A stretch of 64,000 bases of DNA from Meghimatium bilineatum (Eukaryota; Mollusca; Gastropoda; Stylommatophora; Philomycidae), in assembly GCA_034231615.1 (NCBI GenBank), contig CM067298.1, forward strand, positions 33,734,127 to 33,798,126, written 5' to 3'. The position numbers and the translations under genes were made by a program. Below the pieces are notes generated by a model. The model ran no database searches. It was not told the origin of the DNA and saw nothing but the letters and a program-made list of their open reading frames with translations. This document shows positions 50,276-61,330 of the stretch, in pieces; position 1 is the stretch's first letter; each line of letters starts with the position of its first letter.

Positions 50276-50535
50276 ATAGTAAAGCTTACTGAAAAACTTT
50301 GCATATTGCATCGTTACAGACGCATCTGGTTACTGCGGTTAATATAAAAGGAATGGGTTGATTGTAATGCACTGGACATACGCTGTCTCATATCTGCAAC
50401 CAATAACAACTTCAAAAATCTTTCTATTTTTCTGTCTGTTGTCCTTTGAATGACGATCCATCGGCACCGAATCGCATGGCAACTCCATTAAACGTTTACT
50501 GGGAGTTGCCAAACGATCACGCTTCCACAACTTTT
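50276..50535. other. Unassigned spacer between LINE fragment and 31-bp array (segment A)
   Basis: The minus-strand 63-codon frame at 50339-50530 (MWKRDRLATPSKRLMELPCD and onward) has ordinary composition. I do not recognise it. Segment B carries the same sequence with single-base differences that break this frame. Confidence 0.4.
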
Positions 50536-51494
50536 CAGGTATCTGACATCACGAAGTCCAATGTTTCAGGTATCTGACATCACGAAGTCCAATGTTTCAG
50601 GTATCTGACATCACGAAGTCCAATGTTTCAGGTATCTGACATCACGAAGTCCAATGTTTCAGGTATCTGACATCACGAAGTCCAATGTTTCAGGTATCTG
50701 ACATCACGAAGTCCAATGTTTCAGGTATCTGACATCACGAAGTCCAATGTTTCAGGTATCTGACATCACGAGGTCCAATGTTTCAGGTATCTGACATCAC
50801 GAAGTCCAATGTTTCAGGTATCTGACATCACGAAGTCCAATGTTTCAGGTATCTGACATCACGAAGTCCAATGTTTCAGGTATCTGACATCACGAAGTCC
50901 AATGTTTCAGGTATCTGACATCACGAAGTCCAATGTTTCAGGTATCTGACATCACGAAGTCCAATGTTTCAGGTATCTGACATCACGAAGTACAATGTTT
51001 CAGGTATCTGACATCACGAAATCTAATGTTTGAGGAATCTGACATCACGAGGTCCAATGTTTCAGGTATCTGACATCACGAAGTCCAATGTTTCACGTAT
51101 CTGACATCACTAAGTCCAATGTTTCACGTATCTGACATCACTAAGTCCAATGTTTCAGGTATCTGACATCACGAAGTCTAATGTTTGAGGAATCTGACAT
51201 CACGAGGTCCAATGTTTCAGGTATCTGACATCACGAAGTCTAATGTTTGAGGAATCTGACATCACGAGGTCCAATGTTTCAGGTATCTGACATCACGAAG
51301 TCCAATGTTTCAGGTATCTGACATCACGAAGTCCAATGTTTCAGGTATCTGACATCACGAAGTCCAATGTTTCAGGTATCTGACATCACGAAGTCCAATG
51401 TTTCACGTATCTGACATCACGAAGTCCAATGTTTCACGTATCTGACATCACGAAGTCCAATGTTTCACGTATCTGACATCACGAAGTCCAATGC
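50536..51494. repeat. 31-bp tandem array, about 31 units (segment A)
   Basis: The unit is TTCAGGTATCTGACATCACG, then AAGTCCAATGT. The first dozen units are almost identical. Later units carry GAGGAATC, ACGAGGTCC, TTCACGTATC and CACTAAGTCC variants in blocks, showing higher-order amplification. Confidence 0.97.
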
Positions 51495-51540
51495 TTTTGA
51501 CGATGATACCACATAAACTGTTAAATCCATGGGCATTTTC

Positions 51541-52365
51541 TTAATAATACAATCACCAAATACTTAATAATACAATCACCAAATACTTAATAATACAATC
51601 ACCAAATACTTAATAATACAATCACCAAATACTTAATAATACAATCACCAAATACTTAATAATACAATCACCAAATACTTAATAATACAATCACCAAATA
51701 CTTAATAATACAATCACCAAATACTTAATAATACAATCACCAAATACTTAATAATACAATCACCAAATACTTAATAATACAATCACCAAATACTTAATAA
51801 TACAATCACCAAATACTTAATAATACAATCACCAAATACTTAATAATACAATCACCAAATACTTAATAATACAATCACCAAATTATTTAATACAATCACC
51901 AAATACTTAATAATACAATCACCAAATACTAATAATACAATCACCAAATACTTAATAATACAATCACCAAATACTTAATAATACAATCACCAAATACTTA
52001 ATAATACAATCACCAAATACTTAATAATACAATCACCAAATACTTAATAATACAATCACCAAATACTTAATAATACAATCACCAAATACTTAATAATACA
52101 ATCACCAAATACTTAATAATACAATCACCAAATACTTAATAATACAATCACCAAATACTTAATAATACAATCACCAAATACTTAATAATACAATCACCAA
52201 ATACTTAATAATACAATCACCAAATACTTAATAATACAATCACCAAATACTTAATAATACAATCACCAAATACTTAATAATACAATCACCAAATAATTAA
52301 TAATACAATCACCAAATACTTAATAATACAATCACCAAATACCTAATAATACAATCATCAAATAC
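51541..52365. repeat. 23-bp tandem array, about 36 units (segment A)
   Basis: The unit is CTTAATAATACAATCACCAA, then ATA. It is almost perfect, with one shortened unit (ATTATTTAATAC near 51880) and one lacking CT near 51930. Segment B has only about four units at the same place. Confidence 0.98.
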
Positions 52366-52894
52366 TGATGACCTAGGCATTTCGTTTTCTATTTCATTTT
52401 GTCGGTTTAGAAATAATTGGCGGCGACAATAAAATTCCAACAGAACAAGAATATTGACAAATATGGACAACATAAACATGTACAAATAAATGAAAAATGT
52501 ATTTTTAAAATCTCTTCATGATAAATGACAATTGTGTATTTTTGATATGCTAATCATGCCAGCATAACTAAAGTGTATGCATATTGGCAAATGAATTTCA
52601 TTTTGTTGGGTTGGATAAACATAACAAAAGAACCGAAACATGCTATCATATGTAATTTATTTGATGAATAAATTAAATAATAAAATATAACTCAACTGAG
52701 ATATGTTGTACATTATAAGTAGTTAGACTAGATAAATTTACCAAAGCTGCTAAGGTATGGCAGAAATAATTTGGTGGATGCAACAAACGTACTGTCATAA
52801 CTGAAGAATGATGTAATCATATTAGATCAGAATAAATTACAGAAATAACACTGATAAACATGTTTCAGAAGTAATTTCAGGAATAATTTAACAT
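52366..52894. other. No gene seen (segment A)
   Basis: AT-rich spacer between the 23-bp array and the LINE fragment, shared with segment B at 56900-57430. Confidence 0.5.
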
Positions 52895-53391
52895 GCCAAC
52901 ATAATTTTTTTAATATGTCAACTATAGTGAACATAATGGAAATTATGGGCTTCCCACACCATCCCATATCGCTCATTAACATGCTTTCTCGGGAGAAAAC
53001 AGGCTTCTTCCGTCTCGACTGCGAAACATTTGCTGGTCTGAGGTCCAAAAAGTAGTCACAAAAAGGGATTAATCCATTCATCACATTTGTTGAACATAAG
53101 CAGAAATTATCGTGTTAAATGTTTGCAGAGACTCACAATATGAACAGTTTCAACCCCTTAATTTAGGAGGACATGCGATTCAGAAATTGGTTGTGCAGAT
53201 GACACAACCCTAATATCAAGAAGTCCCCCCGGTTAGAATATATGATTATGTCAATTAAATATTAAATCAAGCCACTCAGTATTTTCCTCAATGCAAAACT
53301 GGAAAAAATAATGCACATCAAGAGATGAACTCTCACATACAATTGACAATGACAAAGAACAACTAGAAAATGTCAGCACCATTGAACATCT
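52895..53391 (+). pseudogene. LINE reverse-transcriptase fragment (segment A, cut by the gap)
   Basis: The plus strand reads VNIMEIMGFPHHPISLINML, then KGINPFITFVEH (decayed RQGC.LSP.LFN.Y), then, after a frameshift, IGCADDTTLIS, and VFSSMQNWKK with LSHTIDNDKEQLENVSTIEH. It continues to the gap edge. A one-base deletion relative to segment B (GATTCAGAAA against GATTCCAGAAA) adds a frameshift next to the CADD catalytic block. Confidence 0.75.
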
Positions 53392-53491
53392 NNNNNNNNN
53401 NNNNNNNNNNNNNNNNNNNNNNNNNNNNNNNNNNNNNNNNNNNNNNNNNNNNNNNNNNNNNNNNNNNNNNNNNNNNNNNNNNNNNNNNNNN
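53392..53491. other. Assembly gap, exactly 100 N
   Basis: A run of exactly 100 N. A round number is normally a placeholder of unknown size between contigs. The duplicated segment ends at its left edge and begins again at its right edge. Confidence 0.99.
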
Positions 53492-53969
53492 GTGAAAGAA
53501 AATATCAATATTTGAAATAAAATGGTAAAAAAAGGTCCACAGAATATGGTCCACAGGAATATAGATAGAAAGATGGTCCAACGCATACATCCGAAAAGAC
53601 CTAAGCATAGAAGACGATTGACACATAAATACTGATTTTTTAAAACAATATCGTAATCTAACATATATTGTATACATAAAAAGACACAATAGGTTGAATT
53701 GATTAAGTTAAGATTCTTGTACAGAGACAAGCAGGGCAGTCCAACACTACAATACGGCACATGCAAAATGTATCTACTGAATGTAACAGTGGAAGACTGG
53801 GCAGCTTCGAAGAGAACCTGATGGCCTTACATAGTTGTATAGATATTTCTGCAATGGACACGACACACAGAACACAACGTTTTTTGAATAGTCTTCTATT
53901 CTTCTTCAGGGTTCACTCTCAAACTCCTGCTGGATCTCTAGCAGGGCAATGGTCCTACTAGATTTCTAG

Positions 53970-54060
53970 CAGAATGTAGTCCAGAGAATGGAAATGCATT
54001 GTGTCGCCGTTTTATGTGCTCCACTGACCCGACACATCCGTCTTCGGTGGGTTTGAATAG
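53970..54060 (+). repeat. Dispersed repeat family R1, partial copy (segment B)
   Basis: Counterpart of 48128-48220. Confidence 0.5.
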
Positions 54061-54837
54061 TCTATGTTTATGTTCTTTAAAAATGACACATACGAATATT
54101 TATGTTTCCTTAAGAATAAATTTCGTCTATTCTAGCATGCAGTTTCACATCTATACCAGCTTACCAGAATCATTATGTTTCTGGTAAACATCATACAAAT
54201 ATTTTGAATTTGAATTACAATAATGACTGGACCTAAATCAAACGATTTTCTTATGTCTACTTCCAATTTGTGTATTCCTGTGGTGTATTCTGGGAAAGTA
54301 CAACAACCATTTCAGACATCTAAAACCTCGGTCAGATGAATTGGCGAAACTTGTTATAATGTAACAGTCAATGTTCTCAAATAGAATTGAATTATTATCT
54401 CCCTATAACCGATAGCTAAACGTGACGTGCGGACAACGGCTTGTTAACGTAACAAATCACATTTAAAGCTGTTTCGATTACCGGGGACGACAAACACTGT
54501 TTTAAGAATGGTACCGCTACTGTAGCCGTGTGTGCAAAAGTTGGAGAAATCAAATTACATTCTCAGGATAACAGAGCTAAAAACAAAACTCTTCCTAACG
54601 TTGTAACATTATAAGGGTCTTTGTAGACATGATAAATTGTCAGGATTTTGTCATTATGTAGAACTATGCAGAATGTGTGCAATAGTTTATTTATGTCCGT
54701 TCTATAGTTGACATGTAGTAAATGCGCATCAAAAACCAACTGCAACTTCCTCGGTGACTTTTTTTGTTGTGCGGTGAATTATTTCTGAAACTCTCACTGG
54801 GTGTCTGATGTAGCAGCACAATATAGTTAAACTAGAT

Positions 54838-54940
54838 TTCCAGGAGTATGTCGCAGTCCAGGGAACAGAAATGAGTTTTGTCGTTTTTTTAAAAAATACA
54901 TCAATGGTTCAATACATCCGATTTCGGCATGCAATAGTTT
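54838..54940 (+). repeat. Dispersed repeat family R1, second partial copy (segment B)
   Basis: Counterpart of 48990-49090. Confidence 0.5.
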
Positions 54941-55064
54941 GAAAAAATATGCAGTCAGTTCAGGAATTGGAGAGTTTCAACTGAAATTGTAAAGTCCTTC
55001 CTCATGTGATATATTTTTTTCCAGAGAGTATTCATCTTTATAGATAGTCTGAACTTCATTCTAT

Positions 55065-55833
55065 CCCCAGTGCGTTTACCTGTCTCAGTTAGGGATATGT
55101 TTAAACATACGATCCCCAGCGAGTTTACCTGTCTCAGTTAGGGCTATGTTTAAACATACGATCCCCAGCGAGTTTACCTGTCTCAGGGCTATGTTTAAAA
55201 ATACGATCCTCAGCGAGTTTACCTGTCTCAGTTAGGGCTATGTTTAAACATACGATCCCCAGCGAGTTTACCTGTCACAGTTAGGGCTATGTTTAAACAT
55301 ACGATCGCCAGCGAGTTTACCTGTCTCAGTTAGGGCTATGTTTAAACATACGATCCCCAACGAGTTTACCTGTCTCAGTTAGGGATATGTTTAAACACAC
55401 GATCCCCAGCGAGTTTACCTGTCTCAGTTAGGGCTATGTTTAAACATACGATCCCAAGCGAATTTACCTGTCTCAGTTAGGGATATGTTTAAACATACGA
55501 TCCCCAGCGAGTTTACCTGTCTCAGTTAGGGTTATGTTTAAAAATACGATCCCCAGCGAGTTTACCTGTCTCAGTTAGGGCTATGTTTAAACATACGATC
55601 CCCAGCGAGTTTACCTGTCTCAGTTAGGGCTATGTTTAAACATACGATCCCCAGCGAGTTTACCTGTCTCAGTTAGGGCTATGTTTAAAAATACGATCCC
55701 CGGCGAGTTTACCAGTCTCAGTTAGGGCTATGTTTAAACATACGATCCCCAGCGAGTTTACCTGTCTCAGTTAGGGCTATGTTTAAACATACGATCCCCA
55801 GCGAGTTTACCTGTCTCAGAGCTATGTTTAAAC
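55065..55833. repeat. 49-bp tandem array, 16 units (segment B)
   Basis: Same unit and same ordered variants as 49215-50033, with one unit fewer near the right end. The unit that has TTATGGCT and AAATATACG in segment A is the one missing. Confidence 0.97.
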
Positions 55834-55844
55834 AATCTGAGATG

Positions 55845-56070
55845 TCTGAAATTCATCATCGCCATGAAGGGTCCTTGTATCTGCTCCCATAAGCCATACC
55901 TTCCATTCTAAATTTTTCCATGGTGTTATGTCTCTTTGTATGGCAAATATATCACAGCTATCTTATCGCAATCTTGTTTAAATGCCAACCTTCTTCATCG
56001 TTTAATCTTCTTATCAATTCTTGTTTTGTCTTTTTCGCTGTCCATGGTACTCTGAAAATCCATCTGTAGT
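55845..56070 (-). pseudogene. LINE ORF2 C-terminal fragment (segment B)
   Basis: Counterpart of 50045-50275 with the same motifs (PWTAKKTKQELIRRLNDEEG-type block, KRHNTMEKFRMEGM). Differences are single bases. Confidence 0.8.
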
Positions 56071-56329
56071 TGTGTAGTAAAGCTTACTGAAAAACTTTGC
56101 ATATTGCATCGTTACAGACGCATCTGGTTACTGCGGTTAATATAAAAGGAATGGGTTGATTGTAATGCACTGGACATACGCTGTCTCATATCTGCAACCA
56201 ATAACAACTTCAAAAATCTTTCTATTTTTCTGTCTGTTGTCCTTTGAATGACGATCCATCGGCACCGAATCGCATGGCAACTCCATTAAACGTTTACTGG
56301 AGTTGCCAACGATCACGCTTCCACAACTT

Positions 56330-56765
56330 TTCAGGTATCTGACATCACGAAGTCCAATGTTTCAGGTATCTGACATCACGAAGTCCAATGTTTCAGGTAT
56401 CTGACATCACGAAGTCCAATGTTTCAGGTATCTGACATCACGAAGTCCAATGTTTCAGGTATCTGACATCACGAAGTCCAATGTTTCAGGTATCTGACAT
56501 CACGAAGTCCAATGTTTCAGGTATCTGACATCACGAAGTCCAATGTTTCAGGTATCTGACATCACGAAGTCCAATGTTTCAGGCATCTGACATCACGAAG
56601 TCCAATGTTTCAGGTATCTGACATCACGAAGTCTAATGTTTGAGGAATCTGACATCACGAGGTCCAATGTTTCAGGTATCTGACATCACGAAGTCCAATG
56701 TTTCACGTATCTGACATCACTAAGTCCAATGTTTCACGTATCTGACATCACGAAGTCCAATGCTT
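56330..56765. repeat. 31-bp tandem array, about 14 units (segment B)
   Basis: Same unit as 50536-51494. The same terminal variant units are present, so the shortfall lies mainly in the homogeneous part and the repeated GAGGAATC blocks. Confidence 0.97.
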
Positions 56766-56809
56766 TGACGATGATACCACATAAACTGTTAAATCCATGG
56801 GCATTTTCT

Positions 56810-56902
56810 TAATAATACAATCACCAAATACTTAATAATACAATCATCAAATACTTAATAATACAATCACCAAATACTTAATAATACAATCATCAAATAC
56901 TG
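56810..56902. repeat. 23-bp tandem array, about four units (segment B)
   Basis: Same unit as 51541-52365 with matching first and last units and ATCATCAAATACTGATG at the right border. About 32 units fewer than segment A. Confidence 0.97.
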
Positions 56903-57434
56903 ATGACCTAGGCATTTCGTTTTCTATTTCATTTTGTCGGTTTAGAAATAATTGGCGGCGACAATAAATTTCCAACAGAACAAGAATATTGACAAATATG
57001 GACAACATAAACATGTACAAATAAATAAAAAATGTATTTTTAAAATCTCTTCATGATAAATGACAATTGTGTATTTTTGATATGCTAATCATGCCAGCAT
57101 AACTAAAGTGTATGCATATTGGCAAATGAATTTCATTTTGTTGGGTTGGATAAACACAACAAAAGAACCGAAACATGCTATCATATGTAATTTATTTGAT
57201 GTAAATTAAATAATAAATATAACTCAATTGAGATATGTTGTACATTATAGGTAGTTAGACCAGATAAATTTACCAAAGCTGCTAAGGTATGGCAGAAATA
57301 ATTTGGTGGATGCAACAAACGTACTGTCATAACTGAAGAATGATGTGATCATATTAGATCAGAATAAATTACAGAAATAACACTGATAAACATGTTTCAG
57401 AAGTAATTTCAGGAATAATTTAACATGCCAACAT
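56903..57434. other. No gene seen (segment B)
   Basis: Counterpart of the AT-rich spacer at 52366-52894. Confidence 0.5.
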
Positions 57435-58020
57435 AATTTATTTAATATGCCAACTATAGTGAACATAATGGAAATTATGGGCTTCCCACACCATCCCATA
57501 TCGCTCATTAACATGCTTTCTCGGGAGAAACAGGCTTCTTCCGTCTCGACTGCCAAACATTTGCTGGTCTGAGGTCCAAAATGTAGTCAAACAGGGATTA
57601 ATCCATTCATCACATTTGTTGAACATATGCAGAAATTATCGTGTTAAATGTTTGCAGAGACTCACAATATGAACAGTTTCAACCCCTTAATTTAGGAGGA
57701 CATGCGATTCCAGAAATTGGTTGTGCAGATGACACAACCCTAATATCAAGAAGTCCCCCCGGTTAGAATATATGATTATGTCAATTAAATATTAAATCAA
57801 GGCACTCAGTATTTTCCTCAATGCAAAACTGGAAAAAATAATGCACACCAAGAGATGAACTCTCACATACAATTGACAATGACAAAGAACAACTAGAAAA
57901 TGTCAGCACCATTGAACATCTCGGGTCAATGGTCGGCCTCACAGTATAATGTTCAGCAGAGCTCACGAAGACTTTAACAATGTCTTAACAAAAAATACCC
58001 CAGTTGCAAAATCTATAGCA
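57435..58020 (+). pseudogene. LINE reverse-transcriptase fragment with CADD motif (segment B and beyond)
   Basis: The plus strand reads VNIMEIMGFPHHPISLINML, then INPFITFVEHMQKLS, GGHAIPEIGCADDTTLISRS (the F/YADD catalytic block, here CADD, both aspartates kept), then VFSSMQNWKK, LSHTIDNDKEQLENVSTIEH, LGSMVG, and finally FNNVLTKNTPVAKSIARG. This is RT palm through thumb of a LINE, with several frameshifts. It runs past the end of segment A and stops at a (TA)n tract. Confidence 0.8.
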
Positions 58021-58023
58021 AGG

Positions 58024-58026
<3 letters not shown>

Positions 58027-58079
<53 letters not shown>
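58027..58079. repeat. (TA)n microsatellite
   Basis: About 26 AT dinucleotides with a single break (ATAATATA) near 58059. It abuts the decayed LINE on its 3' side. Confidence 0.97.
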
Positions 58080-58765
58080 TGAAACCGTGTTCTCTATTCA
58101 TTTCTATAATATATTTTTTTATAAACAGACAATCAATACACACTAACATTATAGGTGCTTAGTTAGGAAACGGCATATTGATTACTGAGTTACAAGCTTA
58201 ACATAAGTAAATACATTTGAAGGACACGGTAAAACTATTTGGGAACTATTGTCTGAGAAACTATCCTATGCAGACAGAATCGATTACATGCATTGTTTTT
58301 TATGTTATCCGAATCGACTGCAATAAATAAGTACTGCATTTATTAATCACTAGATCGATCTAGCATTACTAAATATGTTTCTGGATATTCTGAGTAATAA
58401 AATACACCTATAGTGAGGTTGACCACATCACAACCGCAGCGTGTCGTTCAAAAATAGTCTAACACTGAATACCCTTTGCGCGCAGGTGCATGAGACGGTC
58501 ATAAAATTGTTTCATAGCAGTTTACACAAAAGGTTAATATTTGATAACACTTTTTGAAACTATGATATGTGTCTTGTATCATATATCGAAGCGTAAATGG
58601 ATTTTCGTCGCTCCAGTACGAACGCAAGTTGAGCAAATAACCAAGATCCTAAAGTCACCTCCTCGAGGTGTGCCCTGTGAATAGATTGCTTCTAAGTACG
58701 GACGAAAAGAAAGGGTTTAAAAGCCGTAGAAGATTGACTTCACTGTGCTCGGTTTCCCATATGTA
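58080..58765. other. No gene seen
   Basis: No assignable feature. Confidence 0.45.
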
Positions 58766-58945
58766 CTCCGTCCCCTATCAACGAAGCGGCAAGCCGCATG
58801 TCGAGAGTACCACTCATAGCACCTAACTCCGTAGCTTCGATAATCCACAGGGATCTCCAACAAAAATCCACCTTATAAACAAGACGAAACGAGCCGGATT
58901 CGAACACAAGGCGAACAGCTTAACCACTACGTCAGGGAGATCCCA
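58766..58945 (-). mobile_element. tRNA-derived SINE family S2, copy 2
   Basis: The minus strand starts GGGATCTCCCTGACGTAGTG (A-box-like TGACGTAGTGG), with B box TGTTCGAATCC about 30 nt later. The body contains GATTATCGAAGCTACGG, CTCTCGACATGCGGCTTG and CGCTTCGTTGATAGGGGAC. The body matches the copy at 24362-24560. The A and B boxes are well kept here, so this is the better reference copy. Confidence 0.78.
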
Positions 58946-59367
58946 AAGCACGGACGAATCAATCTGGATAACGCTTTATGGATCGTGTCCAGGAAGTATA
59001 AAACGCGACGAATAAGAGTGTATTCAAGACAAACACTAGCACTGATGTCCGGTGATCTCACCATCAACAATGATAATTCGTGAAACCATGAACGTAAGTC
59101 CAGAACACACCGTTACATACGTACATAGTTGCCAGACTGAACGTTTTCTCTGTGAATTCATTCACCTTTCTGTTATCTTACTGAGACAGTTATTGAGACA
59201 AATCTTGTATAACAACCTTCAATAAAAATCTTCATACCAACCACGTCCCTGCTTCCAATGAATTATATAAGCCAGTGCTGTCATACTCCACAAAGTCCGA
59301 ACAGTTTCTATTTCTTATTAATACTCATTAAACTTATTGTTTTTCACTCTGGCACTAGTGCATATTA
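58946..59367. other. No gene seen
   Basis: No assignable feature. Confidence 0.4.
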
Positions 59368-59530
59368 GTAGAATGTAGTACTGGGAACGGTTTGCATTGT
59401 ATCATGTTTTTACAGCTTAGCTCCGGTATATGTTTAATTGTGGTATCGGCACGTTCGACCCTGATCATCCGATTTCAGCATAGCTTCTGGTTCACTTTGA
59501 CCCTATATGTGATGGGACAGTCCATCTAAA
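59368..59530 (+). repeat. Dispersed repeat family R1, copy 3
   Basis: GAATGTAGTACTGGGAACGG, TTTTTACAGCTTAGCTCCGG, then CATCCGATTTCAGCATAGCT, TCTGGTTCACTTTGACCCTA and GTGATGGGA. With the minus-strand copy at 12835-12966 it shares the TTTACAGCTTAGC and CCGA.TTC.GCAT..CTTCTGG phrases at similar spacing. Confidence 0.65.
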
Positions 59531-59534
59531 AAAC

Positions 59535-59770
59535 TCAATAACCGCCTATTACGACATAAACAGATACTTATATAACCGCCTATTACGACATAAACAGATA
59601 CTTATATAATCGCCTTTTACGACATAAACAGATGCAATATATATAATCGCCTTTTACGACATAAACAGATACTTATATAACCGCCTTTTAACGGTATAAA
59701 CAGATACTTATATAACCGCCTTATACGGTATAAACAGATACTTATATAACCGCCTTTTACGACATAAACA
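59535..59770. repeat. 34-bp tandem repeat, about seven copies
   Basis: TATAACCGCCTTTTACGACA, then TAAACAGATACTTA. Minor variants are TATTACGACA, TATACGGTAT and a GATGCAATATA unit. Confidence 0.93.
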
Positions 59771-60869
59771 ATGCAAACAGTGTTGGTTTTCTGTGTTCCC
59801 TGTCCAGGCGCCGGCAACACGGGCATCTGCACCGCGGAGGATAATAAATTTGGGTGCACCTTGATATGTATTTTAAACCTTACTATGGAACACATTATTT
59901 TATTGCATATCGCAAATTATCATTTCAATTGTTGTTGAGCAATTTTCAACATAATGTTGGTATATAATAAAAACACGTGTATTGATAGTTTGATAAGTTG
60001 TCTAGACGTGGCGGTCTGATGTTGTTTTGACGAATATGCCAGCACAAATTATACCAAATCAAGCGTTTGCGCTTCACGACATAACTAATTATCTAAGGTC
60101 ATTCTCTACGTAGTTTACTACTATTGTCCTGTCACAATTTTGTGCGTTTGAGGGCACTTACTGTATTTGATATTTATATATTTGTTGAATGTGCATGAAG
60201 TTATGTAATGTGCAATATGGGGTGAATAATAAAGTGATATTGCTGGGCGTTTATTTAACTGATTGCTTGTAATGCGTACATTGAATGAAAAACTAACACA
60301 AGTAAATGAAAGCACATGTGCTCTATAACAATGCCACATATATACATGCAAAATAAATGAAATGTGTGTAATTAATGAGCTAAACATTTTGTTTCTGTTG
60401 TTTTATCAGCAAGCACGTAGACAAGAGATTGTTCATAATTTACGTTAACTTTTTTTGTGTGGGGGGGGGGGGGGCGGGGGTTTGGGGGTACAGAAAACGT
60501 TTGTCTGTTGTTGGCAAGGGGAGTGAGGTATTTAACAAAAGTTGACGTAAACAGTTTTGTTTTTTAATACACCAAATGAATTGTTTGGAATTGAAACATT
60601 TCCTTAAAATGTAAAACAAAGCATGTTTTTATTTCTTCGTAAAAATATTCTCCCTTGAAAGGGGAGGGGTTACATTTTTTTAAAAGTAGATGCTTCCTGC
60701 ATTTTCGACTCTTGTTGACAAAAGTGCAGGGCTGAAAAAATTGGTGTCAAATTTGATATAAGTTCTGTTTATATATTAGGGAAAGGGATATATGGGGGCT
60801 CAGCTCCGCCGTGAAATCAGAACATTGCACTTATCACTAGGAAACAGTCTAGAGTTCTACATTTAGCAT
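59771..60869. other. No gene seen; strong G-run at 60461-60487
   Basis: A run of about 15 G, then C, then GGGGG, TTT, GGGGG near 60461-60487 could form a G-quadruplex. Otherwise AT-rich without recognisable genes. Confidence 0.5.
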
Positions 60870-61330
60870 TTTTTTGGCGATGGTCTTTCGCCGCATTTTT
60901 TTGACGAAGATTCCATCAGTACTTCACTGTCTGGTATTTTATTCCACCGATGGATGTTGAGTATTTTTCGAAGGCAACTTTGATGGAAATGGTTGAGTCC
61001 TCTAGCATATCTGACATATACTGTCAATGTTTAACAGGCATAAAGAAGTGATGATATTACTGCTGCCTGGTAAAATTCGAGTTTCGTGGTAGTTATTACT
61101 TCCCTTCTTTCCCATACTTTTCAATTGCATAGTTGTTCAAATCTGGAACTAGATTTCGTTATTCTGTTGTTTATCTCAGTGTCGATGTTTACATCTTGTG
61201 AGAGAGTGCTGTCCAGGTTGTTGACTGTTTGAAGCTCTTCTTCTATGATCCTTATATGGGGATTTAAAATGTGGCGTGTTTGGTGTGAGTTGAAACAAGA
61301 TCTCTATTTTCTTTGCATTGATGTTGAATG
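60870..61330 (-). pseudogene. LINE ORF2 3' part (thumb and connection)
   Basis: The minus strand reads FNINAKKIEILFQ, then NNLDSTLSQDVNIDTEINNR, ITKSSSRFEQL, KVWERREVITTTKLEFYQAA, VISSLLYACYTLTVYVRYAR, and LNHFHQSCLRKILNIHRWNK with IPDSEVL. This is the YLGS.IS.D..ID.EI..RI, F..L...VW, K...Y.A.V...LLY and L..FHQ.CLR.IL.I.W blocks of one LINE clade, in order with few frameshifts. It ends just after the EVL block, short of the usual C terminus. Confidence 0.88.

Larger units (their letters stand above)
47657..53391. repeat. Duplicated segment, copy A (ends at the N gap)
   Basis: From GTGAAAGAAAATATC at 47657 to ATTGAACATCT at 53391 the sequence is nearly identical, in the same order, to 53492-57921. 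Copy A is longer (5735 bp against 4430 bp) almost entirely because three tandem arrays inside it have more units. Copy A also lacks single bases in short homopolymers at many places where copy B has them, for example GCAGGCAG against GCAGGGCAG and ATGGCTTAC against ATGGCCTTAC. That looks like sequencing error in one contig end. Confidence 0.95.
53492..57921. repeat. Duplicated segment, copy B (starts at the N gap)
   Basis: Nearly identical to 47657-53391 from its first base. After 57921 the sequence continues beyond what copy A contains. It has fewer units in all three arrays and fewer homopolymer-type deletions than copy A. Confidence 0.95.

Noticed and set aside
49215-51494. Regularly spaced repeats resembling CRISPR arrays
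   Set aside because: The 49-bp and 31-bp arrays are contiguous units without unique spacers, in a eukaryotic transposon-rich context.
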